Positions 1 through 9,314 are shown, counted from the stretch's first letter. The stretch: 64,000 nucleotides of DNA from Lachnospiraceae bacterium (GCA_024696005.1 JAILHF010000054.1:1-64000), one strand, 5' to 3'. The notes: a model not told the origin generated them from the letters alone. Numbers and translations are program-made.

Positions 1-141
1 ATCCATCATTTCATCGTGCGTTATCCATTTTTTCTTTTCTACGCAATCGTTCTCTATAAGAGATATCATCGCATACCCTCCGCCAAAGGTGAACAATCCG
101 ATCTTGGCGAAAGTCAGAAATAAATCTATGAGTACCGGCAA
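1..141 (-). CDS. chrA: Chromate transporter (ChrA family), 5' end only
   Basis: This is the first 47 codons of a chromate transporter gene that runs off the left edge. The translated start contains the family's N-terminal signature FGGGYAM, followed by VEKKKWIT as in bacterial ChrA proteins. No ATG lies in the right place. The best start is a TTG at 141, preceded at a suitable distance by a GAGG ribosome site; it lies 16 bases after the stop of the aldo/keto reductase, which suggests co-transcription. Family members are inner-membrane anion transporters, and in Clostridia they often come as two half-length proteins. The remainder is outside the window, so half-length or full-length cannot be decided. 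Confidence 0.82.
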   Translation of the reverse strand, partial: MPVLIDLFLTFAKIGLFTFGGGYAMISLIENDCVEKKKWITHDEMMD

Positions 142-157
142 ATCTCTATACCTCGTG

Positions 158-1303
158 TCATATCCCAAACAATTCCGCCGCCTGTTTCATCCGGTCTGCA
201 ACTTCCACTCCGAACGGGCATCTGCTCTCGCACCCCTTGCATCCTATACATTCGGATGCTGTATGCTTAAGCGCTTTGTAGTGCTGTGCCACGCTTTCCG
301 GGACGCTTTTCTGCGCAGTTGCCAGGTCATAAAACTTATTAACCATTGCAATATCTATATCTACGGGGCATGGCTTGCAATGGCCGCAATAAGTACACTG
401 TCCTCTGTATGAATGTAACGGCGCGTTTGCGATCACCGATGCATAATCTTTTTCATCATCCGTTGCTTTCTCATAATATACTGCCTCATCAATCTGCTCT
501 TTTGTGTCATATCCGCACAGGATTGAAGATGCTCCCGGCCGTGTAAGTGCGTAATGTATGAGCTGTACAGGCGTAAAAGCCACACCAAAAGGCGATCTTT
601 CTTTATCAAGCAATGCGCCTCCGAAAAACCCCTTCATTACCGTAAAGCCCACATTATTCTCTTCACACATCTGGTAAAAACGCGTCCTGTCAGGGTCTAT
701 TCCCGACAACTGATCCTTATCATACCCGCCGAACATGGAATAAAGATCCTCAGTTGCAGGTCTCATATCAAATGCCGGATTGACAGAAAACAGGATCATC
801 TCAATGAACCCGGTCTCCACTGCCAGTTTGCCGATCAACGGATTATGTGTGGAAAGGCCAATATGTTTTATGCTCCCTTCATCATGAAGCTTATGGACGT
901 ACTCTATGAATTCCCCATTCATGACACTATTCCACTCTTCCAGGGAATCAATATAATGGATCATTCCAAGATCAACATATTCACTGTCCAATCTCGTAAG
1001 AAGATCCTCAAATGCCGGCCGCACAAATTTCATATCCCTTGTTCTGACATACTGTCCGTTCTGGTATGTAGAGCCGATATGCCCTTGTACATACCAGGAA
1101 TCGCGGCATCCTTTCATTGCTTTACCTATGATGTCCCTTGATTTTGGATCAGGCATCCAGCAATCAACTATATTTATCCCTTTTTCATGTGCATACTTAA
1201 GAAGTTCTATGGAGTCTGCCTCGTCATGCCTTTCAAGCCATTCCCCGCCAAATCCAATCTCGCTTACTTTAAGTCCCGTTTTTCCCAATGATCTGTAGTT
1301 CAT
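158..1303 (-). CDS. Aldo/keto reductase with C-terminal 4Fe-4S ferredoxin domain
   Basis: The N-terminal part (about residues 1-270) is a TIM-barrel aldo/keto reductase, opening with the typical YRSLGKTGLKVSEIGFGG segment. The C-terminal 100 residues carry two cysteine clusters, CTYCGHCKPCP and CIGCKGCESRCP, which should bind two 4Fe-4S clusters. Such fusions are frequent in anaerobes. The usual active-site Asp-Tyr-Lys-His set looks altered: where Tyr is expected the text reads VDCWMPDP, and where Lys is expected it reads YVQGHIG. An electron-transfer or atypical oxidoreductase role is therefore more likely than classical carbonyl reduction. A strong AAGGAGGG site precedes the ATG. The substrate is unknown. 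Confidence 0.88.
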   Translation of the reverse strand: MNYRSLGKTGLKVSEIGFGGEWLERHDEADSIELLKYAHEKGINIVDCWMPDPKSRDIIGKAMKGCRDSWYVQGHIGSTYQNGQYVRTRDMKFVRPAFEDLLTRLDSEYVDLGMIHYIDSLEEWNSVMNGEFIEYVHKLHDEGSIKHIGLSTHNPLIGKLAVETGFIEMILFSVNPAFDMRPATEDLYSMFGGYDKDQLSGIDPDRTRFYQMCEENNVGFTVMKGFFGGALLDKERSPFGVAFTPVQLIHYALTRPGASSILCGYDTKEQIDEAVYYEKATDDEKDYASVIANAPLHSYRGQCTYCGHCKPCPVDIDIAMVNKFYDLATAQKSVPESVAQHYKALKHTASECIGCKGCESRCPFGVEVADRMKQAAELFGI

Positions 1304-1412
1304 ATGCCCTCCTTATCTCCGTTGATTATCCTATTCTTCTGTTTAATCAATCCTATGCAGATAGTCAGGTAAATTGACAGCTATTATTCAGTATACCTTT
1401 TTTTCGTCAGAT

Positions 1413-2555
1413 TTACAATTTCCCTCCCGCTTTGTAATTGTAAACCGGCCTGATGATCTTGTCGATCCGTACGGTTTCGCCTACGACTTCCCTGATATCA
1501 TCGAGAGTCCTGTACGCAAAGGGTGCTTCATCAAGGGTATCCTTGTTGATGCATGTGGAATAGATGCCGCTCATGGCCTTTTTGAATTCCGAAACGGTAT
1601 GATGGGAATCCACCTCCGTTCTGCGATAAACGCGTCCCGAGCCGTGAGGCGCAGAGCAATTCCAATCCCGATTTCCCAGGCCGGTACCAAGGATAACCCC
1701 GTCCCTCATGTTGATCGGGATGATCACCCTTTCTCCTTCTTTGGCACTGATCGCTCCTTTGCGGAGCACGGGCGCTGCCGGATCCGAAGAATCAACATAG
1801 TTATGGATGCAGGACACTTCCTCCTCGATCTTCCATTTCATGCCCCTGACGATCTCATCAAGTATCGCCTCCCTGTTCAGCATTGCAAACTCCTGCATGA
1901 TCTTCAGGTCATGAAAGTAATCCTCCATGAGGCTGCCGCTGATGCAGGTCATTTCATAAGACGCGTATCCGCCCTGCTTTTTCATCTGCATCTCTTTCTG
2001 TCCGGTCCGCAGATAATAGTCTGCCACCTCCATTCCCAGATGCCTGCTGCCGGAATGGATGATCAGGTAAATATCCCCTTCCTCATCCTTATCCAGTTCG
2101 ATAAAATGATTTCCTCCGCCGAGGCTCCCGATGCTCAGCATTGCCTTGCGGGCATTGATGCTCTTATGGCATCTGAGTTCCGACAGATCGATCCTGTCCG
2201 TGAATCTGTGTTCTTCCTTTCTGATCCTGCATCCGGCGGGCACATTCTCTCTTATGACCGCGTCCATTTTTTGAAACGCGAGCTCTTTCGTCTTAACCCT
2301 GGCCATTGTCATCCCACAGCCTATGTCTACGCCTACCAGGCCGGGAAGGATGCTGTTTCCGACAGTCATGGTAAGGCCTACACATCCGACCTTTCCCGGA
2401 TGCACATCAGGCATTACCTGTATTTCACTGCCTTCGGCGCTGGGATGATCACAGATCATCTGAATCTGCGCACGTGCATATTCCTCGAGCGCATACTCTT
2501 CACTCTTTGCCGCATGCACATATGCTTTTGTATATTTTCCGTAAATGGTTATCAT
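1413..2555 (-). CDS. rtcB: RtcB family RNA-splicing ligase
   Basis: RtcB joins RNA 2',3'-cyclic phosphate or 3'-phosphate ends to 5'-OH ends using GTP and Mn2+. Visible family motifs are the metal-binding GVDIGCGM segment, GSLGGGNHFIEL, the HSGSRHLG segment and the C-terminal HGSGRVYRR loop, in which the guanylated His normally lies. About 380 residues makes it a compact bacterial form. The start at 2555 (MITIYGK) has an AAAGGA site and is preferred over an ATG at 2582 that would overlap the upstream gene. A small Cys-rich protein gene lies 17 bases upstream, so the two are probably co-transcribed. In bacteria the usual role is RNA repair rather than tRNA splicing. Confidence 0.93.
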   Translation of the reverse strand: MITIYGKYTKAYVHAAKSEEYALEEYARAQIQMICDHPSAEGSEIQVMPDVHPGKVGCVGLTMTVGNSILPGLVGVDIGCGMTMARVKTKELAFQKMDAVIRENVPAGCRIRKEEHRFTDRIDLSELRCHKSINARKAMLSIGSLGGGNHFIELDKDEEGDIYLIIHSGSRHLGMEVADYYLRTGQKEMQMKKQGGYASYEMTCISGSLMEDYFHDLKIMQEFAMLNREAILDEIVRGMKWKIEEEVSCIHNYVDSSDPAAPVLRKGAISAKEGERVIIPINMRDGVILGTGLGNRDWNCSAPHGSGRVYRRTEVDSHHTVSEFKKAMSGIYSTCINKDTLDEAPFAYRTLDDIREVVGETVRIDKIIRPVYNYKAGGKL

Positions 2556-2572
2556 ATACGTTCCTTTCTGCA

Positions 2573-2764
2573 TTACTGCCATTTATCATGCCTGTCCCTG
2601 TCCTTCTGTCTGCGAAGCTTTACGGATTCCTCTTTCTTCGCGCTTTTCCTGGGCTCGTATTTCGGACAGTTCTTGCATTTCTTCATGTCAACTTTTACAA
2701 ATCCCTTTTTACAGTCTGCATCCTTGCATACATAATGAATGCAGGGTCTTGTTCTGTCTTTCAT
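2573..2764 (-). CDS. Small Cys-rich (zinc-ribbon-like) protein next to rtcB
   Basis: This is a 63-residue basic protein with five cysteines spaced C-x4-C-x4-C-x11-C-x2-C (PCIHYVCKDADCKKG ... CKNCPKYEPR), followed by a highly charged Lys/Arg tail. The cysteine pattern suggests a metal-binding knuckle and the tail suggests nucleic-acid contact; both are inference. From memory, proteins with the CxxYVCK...CxxCxKYxPR pattern are widespread small hypotheticals in Clostridia. The ATG at 2764 has a GGAGG site; a longer reading to 2809 lacks support. It sits 17 bases before rtcB, so a role with RNA ligation or repair is possible but unproven. Confidence 0.72.
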   Translation of the reverse strand: MKDRTRPCIHYVCKDADCKKGFVKVDMKKCKNCPKYEPRKSAKKEESVKLRRQKDRDRHDKWQ

Positions 2765-2901
2765 TCTTATCAACCTCCGATTGTTTGCGCAATGATCGAA
2801 AGCACGCAAAAAACACCCCTTCCTGCAGCCTTTTCGGCCCGTGACAGAGGTGTCCGCTATCCTGCCGGATATTCTTCCATCTTAGGGATATATGGAAAAC
2901 A

Positions 2902-2976
2902 CTATATCAGAAAAACACCGGGGACAACTTCTGCCTCTGCTTCGATCATTCGGTTTATGTAATTCTGTTGCAGCAT
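2902..2976 (-). CDS. 24-codon leader-like ORF
   Basis: A short ORF (MLQQNYINRM...VFLI) begins 9 bases or so after a strong AAAGGAGGG ribosome site and downstream of a canonical promoter at 3042-3070. The first ten residues resemble the start of small Clostridia proteins of the DUF6483 type, but the reading frame closes after 24 codons. It may be a leader peptide or the remaining head of a truncated gene. The rest of 2765-3041 shows nothing else I can support. Confidence 0.4.
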   Translation of the reverse strand: MLQQNYINRMIEAEAEVVPGVFLI

Positions 2977-3041
2977 GTTGCCCTCCTTTCGGCGCTGTTG
3001 TTGACGGATACAATGAGACTCGTGCATGTCTCTGATGAGAG

Positions 3042-3070
3042 AGTATATCCGTTCCCCCTGAAAAAGTCAA
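3042..3070 (-). promoter_or_regulatory. Sigma-A-type promoter upstream of the leader ORF and rtcB group
   Basis: On the minus strand TTGACT (3065-3070) is followed after exactly 17 bases by TATACT (3042-3047). It points at the 24-codon ORF, the Cys-rich gene and rtcB. No terminator is obvious between them, so all three may share this start. Confidence 0.7.
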
Positions 3071-3105
3071 CATATTGTGCGTTTTTCACGAAAAACAGGG
3101 CATGA

Positions 3106-5124
3106 ATCAGGATTTTTCAATTCTTTCAGATTTATAAGATTTCAGAAACATTCCGGGAGGAGCAGAATGCCAAAAAATGTTTCTGTTATCCGGAAGCAGG
3201 CAAGCTTCCCGTCGGGGAAAACGAGATCGCGACCAGTGATCTGGTCCTTGAAAAACTGGGTGTACCGGCAGAGGTAGGAAGCACATTTACGCTTGATCTT
3301 CTGATCGACGGCAGGGAAATCTCACAGGAATTTGTCCTCAGCGGGTTTTTTCACGGTGATAAAGTGGCAATGGCTCAGACGGCTCTCGTGTCGAAGGCAT
3401 TTCAGGAGAAATACACTCCCGTCAGGATGACAACTTATCCGGAACGTGACGATAACGGTCTGGCCGGCTGGATGAACGTGTATGCAGACTTTCATATCAT
3501 CTCTTTGATCGGCATACCGGTCGGGCTTCTCCCGGGAGTTGGTGTCGGCGGATGGATCCTGCCGTTTATCTCCGGCCAGATGAGTACAATGACTGTCGGC
3601 AAGGGAATCGTTCACATCAATATCTGGGCCCTTGCGGTGGCCGCTCTTTTCTCATACCTCACGGTGATCATCAGTGCCGGAAGGCCCTGCAGAAAGGCAT
3701 CAAAGGTATCCCCCATCGAGACGCTACGGTATACGGAAGAGTCCGGCAAAGGCGGCAAAAAAGGCAAAAAGCTCACGGTAGTGATTCTTTCATTATCCCT
3801 GGCTCTGATCATCCTGAACGGCGTGATCGGCCTGGTAAGCGGTTTTGATGTAAATGAATTCATAAAGAGCGACATTGCGGCAGATTTCAGCATCCAGGAC
3901 GCTTCGCTTGACAGCATGGCCGCTTCCTATCATGAAACGGATGCTGTTGACCGGGATCTGATCGAAATGATAAAAGCACAGCCGGGCGTAAGCGAAACGG
4001 GAAATATCTATATCTCCACGTTCGGACAGGAGTTTTCGGATGAGGGATGGGAAAAGCTGGAAAAAGGCTTTTTCAAAGACGAAGCGGTCATGGAATGCCT
4101 GAATTGCTGGTACACGGACGGCAGCTACGATTTTAATGCCTGCATGAATGATTTCAGGAAGTTCAAGACATTATCCGGCAACACTTACGGAATGGGAGAA
4201 TTTGCAGCCGGCAAGCTTAAAGTGATCGAAACCATGGACGGTTCCGAAACGATCGATTGGGAAAAGTTTAATTCCGGTGACTACGTCCTGGCGACAAGGT
4301 GGACGATGGACGGCTGGTATTATACGAACATTGTTGAAGCGGGAGACAAGGTACAGATCAGAAGTCATGATCCGAAGTATGCGGAAACAGTGGAAGAACC
4401 CGCGGAAGACGGAAAGATGACCAGCTATGAAAGCTACGAGAACGCTCCGGTCAGAGAATACGAGGTATACGCCATTGTAGACATTCCGCAGTCGATCGCT
4501 TACCGGGTATCGGAATTCATTGAACTGAACTACATTCTTCCGGAGAGTGAATATCTTAAGCTGGAAGGCAGCAAAGGGGCCATGAGAACCCTGATCGACG
4601 TGGAAGATGACAAGGAAGCGGCATTTGAAACGCGGATCAAAGAATACATCAATTCCGAAGATCCCGACATGTCCTACACCACAAAGGAAAGCGTGACCGC
4701 GGAATACAAGTCTCTCAGTGATACGATCGGCATGGTAGGGATCATTCTTGCATTGATCCTCGGTCTTATCGGACTCATGAACTTTGCAAATACAATGATC
4801 ACATCCATCATCGTCAGAAGCAAAGAGCTTGCCATGCTGGAAGCTGTCGGAATGACAGGCGTTCAGCAGAGACATAAGCTCATGAAGGAAGGCTTTACAT
4901 ACTTCCTCCTGACCACGGTGGTATCCGTAATCGTATCATCCGTCCTGAATGTTACGGCGATCCGCTTCCTGGCGGATGAGCTCGGAATGTTTGCCTGGAG
5001 ATTTACGCTCATGCCTTTGGCTGTCTGCCTTCCTCTCATCATGGTGATGATCATCATCATTCCGGTGATCGCCCACAACAGGCTCAGCAGGAGGAGCATC
5101 ATAGACAGGCTGAGAACGGAATAA
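3106..5124 (+). pseudogene. Remnant of a FtsX/MacB-type ABC transporter permease
   Basis: The frame is open from just after a TGA at 3103 to 5124, with no good start codon or ribosome site for a full product. It begins in the middle of a MacB-like extracytoplasmic domain (PVGENEIATSDLVLEKLG) with the first membrane helix missing. Next, MNVYADF runs straight into HIISLIGIPVGLLPG, which skips the helix and segment usually lying between these parts of a permease half. A third junction appears at GKGGKKGKKLTVVILSLSL. The C-terminal half (large periplasmic domain, then three FtsX helices ending ARN-like HNRLSRRSI) looks intact. It is the only plus-strand gene in the first 55 kb. I read it as a decayed permease with frame-keeping deletions; no ATPase gene is adjacent. 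Confidence 0.75.
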
Positions 5125-5166
5125 GGGGACAGGATGAGCTCTTATCAGCCCTCCAAACAGCACGAA

Positions 5167-5192
5167 AAAGAGCTGCCACGTGGCAGCTCTTT
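5167..5192. terminator. Perfect 26-bp palindrome, likely bidirectional terminator
   Basis: AAAGAGCTGCCAC is followed immediately by its exact reverse complement, giving a GC-rich stem flanked by A and T runs on both sides. It lies between the permease remnant (plus) and the end of the large secreted protein gene (minus), where a shared terminator is expected. There is no unpaired loop beyond the central bases. Confidence 0.6.
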
Positions 5193-5271
5193 AGCCATTT
5201 GTATAATCCGAAACATCCAATGCAACATCTGTCAGATCATATCGCTCTTATTGCTTCTCATCAGGGATTAT

Positions 5272-8200
5272 CTACTGCTTTATGGTAACATATGTAACAT
5301 ATTCAATTTCATCAACAACAGCCGTAACAGTAATCACCTCTGCCGCCGAATCCTTATCCAAGGCAGATAAAGCATTCAGATTAACGGTGTATTTATTGGA
5401 TGAAGGAGTGATTATTATCGCCTTGGAGCTTGATTTCCAAACCACATCTGTGTATTTGCTTACATTTTTCAGTGTGAGTTTCTTGCTCTTACCATCCTTT
5501 ATGCTCATTGTTGCAACCGGCTTGGGGATCTTGACCTTTAAATTTGCGAAATATCTAACCGCAAAGCCTCCGGTAGTTATCTCACAGGTAACTTTTACCG
5601 TACCATTTTTAATGCCGGCAGTCACAACTCCCGTCTCAGGATCTATAGTGGCTATTGCAGCTTTTTTCGTGGGTACAGACCATTTTATTTCCGCCCCTTC
5701 CGGCAAACCACTTATCCACTCATTCGCATCAAGAGTCGCCCCACTATATGTCAGATCTTTATTCGTAAACTTGAACTCCGGCTTAACGATCCGGATCCGA
5801 ACCGATCCAAGCTCATTATAGCTCTTCCCGATCTTCTCATAAGCTGTCACCTGTACAAGGCCGCTCTTTTTTGCTGTTAACGTTCCTATCTTATTGACAC
5901 TTGCCAATTTCTTGTTATCAACCTGATACTTCGAAACAATTTTACCTGCCGGTATCTGTTTGCTTAGGACATCTGAAACGTTTATTTTTCCCTTTACTGC
6001 TACCTCTATAATTGAATCATCTATATCCGGTTTGCTATTTCCTTTCTCTTTCCACCCCGCATACAAAATGATATTATCTGTTACAGGCGTAGCAAAGTCA
6101 TACTCCAGAGTACATTCCTTATCTAAAAACCACCCCGTAAATATATAACCGTCTGCAACAGGATCCGTTTTCGGCCGGGTTGCAACTCCGCCTTCTGAGA
6201 CACTCTGTGTCGATGGCACATCCCCTTCTTTCCCGTTCAGATTGAAGCTCACCGTATACACTGTGGGCTCTGTATCTTCTGTCCATCCGGCATACAGGAT
6301 GATATTACCTGTCACAGGGACAGTAAAATCATACATCTCTGTGCATTCAGGATCTATATACCACCCCGTAAATATATAACCGTCTGCAACAGGATCAATT
6401 TCCGGCCAGGCTGCCATTACACCTTCTGCAACAACCTGCGTCTGCGGCGCAGTCCCTTCTTTCCCATTCAGATCAAATACAATATTATATGTAACTGCAG
6501 GCGTCTCTTCTTTTTCCTTCCAGGCTGCCATCAGCTGCATATAGGGGACATGTTCTCTTCTCTCCGCATCCTGCAGGATAACCTCATTCATCACGACAAG
6601 TTCCGATTCCGGATATGTGGTTGAAGTATCTCCGCTTATTTTATTACCACAATAATACCATCCGTCAAAATCATACCCTTCACATTCAGGAACAGGCAAA
6701 TCTCCAATATAATCACGGTTCTTCACCGAAATCCATTCCGTTGAAAGATCCATGTAGTTAAAAAGCGCCAGCCATTTTGCTTGTTTAGCTGTCCATGTTG
6801 TATACAGATCACAATCCTTTATTATGATCGAATCCGCTCCGGGCCAGCTTTCCTTATATAGATAATCCGGATCACTCTCCAAAGCATCCGTATTACCCAT
6901 CCATCCGACGAACAGCATTCCTTCCGCCTCACGAATCGGCAACTCTCCGAAAAAGTCCCCACTCTTTGCCTTTCTCACGCTCACGGTCCCATCTTCGTTA
7001 TGGAACGTTATAGTGCAATCCTCACCGATCTTAACCCATTTACCGGTCAGCACATCGTCATCTTCATTCGGCATCATTCCTTCCGTCACTTTATCTCCGG
7101 ATGAACGATACCATCCTCTAAAACGAAATCCCGGTTTCAGATCAGGATATAGTTCGCCGGCTTTCAGGGGCAGATCCTCATAACTCCCATAAGTCCAATC
7201 TGCTAAAAAAGTTTTCTTAGTTACAGTATCCGCATCGTCTCCCCAGATAAATGTAATTTCCATGATCCGGATATCGGGATCTCTCTCCCATTGTCCGTAC
7301 AGGATTAACTCTGCCCCCTGTTCTACAGCATCACCTATTTCATATTTTCTGCCTGCTTCATCATACCATCCCGCAAACTTGTATCCCGGTTTATACTGGG
7401 GATAATACTCTCCTTCCTGAAGCGGAAAAGAACTTATCTCTGCATAGCAGCTTTCCGTTACTGTTGTTTCGCTATCCGCATTAAACACATAAGTGATCTG
7501 TGTCAATCTATGTTCGCTGTCAATTTCCCATTCGGCATACACAGTATGGTCTTCTCTGAATCCGCACACACAAAAGTTTTCTCTGTTAGGCTTTATTTCG
7601 TATTTCTCGCCATCATGCAAATAGTACCATCCAACAAAATTAAACCCATCACGATAAGGCGTCGGAAGCGGATTAGATGTTATCTCGCTCGTTTCAGGGT
7701 TATATGATTCATCATATGCATAACCATATCTTACGATCCTGCTTTTTTCAGATACGGTCCCCCCATCAGGATCAAAAGTGACAGTCATGGGAGTGCCCAG
7801 TGCAATTTCCTTCCATATTTCATATCTGTAAAAGTACTTTTCAGTAGCTTTCTCTTTATATGTAAATGTCCATTTTTTAGTCATCGAATAATCCGTGTAT
7901 GGATATTCTTTTTCTACTGTATATTCTTGCTCCGGCTCATGATACTCTTCGTAACCTCCACCCGTAACACTCGTTCGACTTTTAACTCGTCTAAAGCACT
8001 TATCTTCTTCTTTAAGCCTTACATACTCTTCTTCATTGACACGATATGCCCTTAGTTTTTTCGGCGTCCATCTGGCAACTGCTGTCGTATCATAAGAAAT
8101 GGTGACGCTCCCACCGGCAACGATCTGAGTACCATCAGGAAGGAACCATCCGGCAAGGTCATAACCGTATTTTGTAGCTGTTGGTAGCGTGCCATAGCTT

Positions 8201-9198
8201 CCTCCCGGCGTTACCTTTCGTGAACGCTCGGAACACTCCCCTCCATTTGGATCAAAGGTAAGTGTCACATCCTGCAAGTTCATGTTTACTTCCGGAAGTA
8301 TACAACAGGCCGACATGCGGCCCAGGCTATCCCAGGCGTATGCATGTGTATAATAGATACCGCGCTCACCGTTATTATGCTCTGAAATATTAGCCGTATA
8401 GGTGGCTGTATACTGATTATTTCCCTGTGAAGTTATCGTTCCTCTGGGCCAGGGGTCAGCAAGATCATCCTGCGGATTACCGTCGGCACCGGCTTTTGCT
8501 GTCCAGCAGGGGAATTCCACCTTGCTAAGACCCGCCTCCGCTGTAACAGAAACCTGAGCCGTATAGGTTCCGGCAGCCAGATTGATATTGGTTATCTTTC
8601 CTTCGGCAACCTGAGGAAGAGCATACGTTTTGCCATTGTCAAGAGCAGACAGATGGATGCACATAGGACGAATATCGCAATTTGGATGTGAGCTGAACCA
8701 ACTTGAAGTTCCGAATCCCCACGGTTGCTTATTCTTCGCGGAATTATGTGAATAATACAGTGCTTGACCATTGCTATCAAAACCCGCAACTATTAGAGCA
8801 TGTAAATACCACGGGCCATCATCACATGTCAAATCTTTTGCAATTACTACATCACCCGCAGCAATTTTACCGGCATTGGCACCTGTATTATATACGTAAA
8901 GCCCTCTTTTCTCCAATTCAACCATTGTCAGTCCGCTTTTCGCACATATCTCACGCCAACATCTTCCAACTCCATCTTCAATACTATTACCTAATCCTCC
9001 CGCCGCAACACATCTGGACACAAATTCTGCACATTTGCCTTGTCCGTCATTCCAGTGCGCCGCAGCATATGCTAACGCATTCGCAACACTATAACTTGCG
9101 GCATGCACTTCCTTCTGCGGCATCATCGGCAGCAACATAGCCACCAATAAAACCGCACACACTAACCTTCTGAAAATCCATTTTCTTTTTTCCTTCAT
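5272..9198 (-). CDS. Large secreted amidase-like protein with InlB-type repeats
   Basis: The protein has 1308 residues. Residues 1-33 form a Sec signal peptide ending VHA. Residues about 35-165 resemble the putative amidase (Amidase_6/CHAP-like) fold, with a likely nucleophile Cys56 in GKCAEFVS and a His133 in YLHALIVAG. From about residue 310 to 990 there are eight InlB-type B-repeats (Flg_new class), recognisable by FDPNGG-like starts and GYxFxGWY cores; the middle ones are diverged. The C-terminal 280 residues look like two or three BIG2/Ig-like domains. No LPXTG signal or membrane anchor is seen, so it is probably secreted or held non-covalently. The family predicts cell-wall or surface interaction; the substrate is unknown. 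Promoter and palindrome are listed separately. Confidence 0.85.
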   Translation of the reverse strand: MKEKRKWIFRRLVCAVLLVAMLLPMMPQKEVHAASYSVANALAYAAAHWNDGQGKCAEFVSRCVAAGGLGNSIEDGVGRCWREICAKSGLTMVELEKRGLYVYNTGANAGKIAAGDVVIAKDLTCDDGPWYLHALIVAGFDSNGQALYYSHNSAKNKQPWGFGTSSWFSSHPNCDIRPMCIHLSALDNGKTYALPQVAEGKITNINLAAGTYTAQVSVTAEAGLSKVEFPCWTAKAGADGNPQDDLADPWPRGTITSQGNNQYTATYTANISEHNNGERGIYYTHAYAWDSLGRMSACCILPEVNMNLQDVTLTFDPNGGECSERSRKVTPGGSYGTLPTATKYGYDLAGWFLPDGTQIVAGGSVTISYDTTAVARWTPKKLRAYRVNEEEYVRLKEEDKCFRRVKSRTSVTGGGYEEYHEPEQEYTVEKEYPYTDYSMTKKWTFTYKEKATEKYFYRYEIWKEIALGTPMTVTFDPDGGTVSEKSRIVRYGYAYDESYNPETSEITSNPLPTPYRDGFNFVGWYYLHDGEKYEIKPNRENFCVCGFREDHTVYAEWEIDSEHRLTQITYVFNADSETTVTESCYAEISSFPLQEGEYYPQYKPGYKFAGWYDEAGRKYEIGDAVEQGAELILYGQWERDPDIRIMEITFIWGDDADTVTKKTFLADWTYGSYEDLPLKAGELYPDLKPGFRFRGWYRSSGDKVTEGMMPNEDDDVLTGKWVKIGEDCTITFHNEDGTVSVRKAKSGDFFGELPIREAEGMLFVGWMGNTDALESDPDYLYKESWPGADSIIIKDCDLYTTWTAKQAKWLALFNYMDLSTEWISVKNRDYIGDLPVPECEGYDFDGWYYCGNKISGDTSTTYPESELVVMNEVILQDAERREHVPYMQLMAAWKEKEETPAVTYNIVFDLNGKEGTAPQTQVVAEGVMAAWPEIDPVADGYIFTGWYIDPECTEMYDFTVPVTGNIILYAGWTEDTEPTVYTVSFNLNGKEGDVPSTQSVSEGGVATRPKTDPVADGYIFTGWFLDKECTLEYDFATPVTDNIILYAGWKEKGNSKPDIDDSIIEVAVKGKINVSDVLSKQIPAGKIVSKYQVDNKKLASVNKIGTLTAKKSGLVQVTAYEKIGKSYNELGSVRIRIVKPEFKFTNKDLTYSGATLDANEWISGLPEGAEIKWSVPTKKAAIATIDPETGVVTAGIKNGTVKVTCEITTGGFAVRYFANLKVKIPKPVATMSIKDGKSKKLTLKNVSKYTDVVWKSSSKAIIITPSSNKYTVNLNALSALDKDSAAEVITVTAVVDEIEYVTYVTIKQ

Positions 9199-9244
9199 CA
9201 GCAGATCATCCTTTCTTCGTTGTTTTGTTCATTCGCCGATCTTA

Positions 9245-9256
9245 TTGTGTACACAA
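9245..9256. promoter_or_regulatory. Palindrome in the leader of the large secreted protein gene
   Basis: TTGTGTACACAA is a perfect 12-bp palindrome between the predicted promoter (9287-9314) and the start codon at 9198. It could be a repressor site; a 12-bp palindrome can also arise by chance. Confidence 0.35.
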
Positions 9257-9286
9257 ATGCAGATCAAAGGGCGATTTGTTCTATCT

Positions 9287-9314
9287 ATTATATCCCCCCC
9301 GCAACAATTGGCAA
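9287..9314 (-). promoter_or_regulatory. Promoter of the large secreted protein gene
   Basis: On the minus strand TTGCCA (9309-9314), a 16-base spacer containing a run of seven G, then a perfect TATAAT (9287-9292). It leaves an 88-base untranslated leader before the ATG at 9198. Confidence 0.6.

Noticed and set aside
1374-2735. 453-codon plus-strand frame opposite rtcB
   Set aside because: Antisense to rtcB; composition is unlike a real protein.
2882-3073. 63-codon minus-strand frame upstream of the rtcB group
   Set aside because: It runs through the promoter and lacks a ribosome site; the 24-codon ORF in another frame has the better signals.
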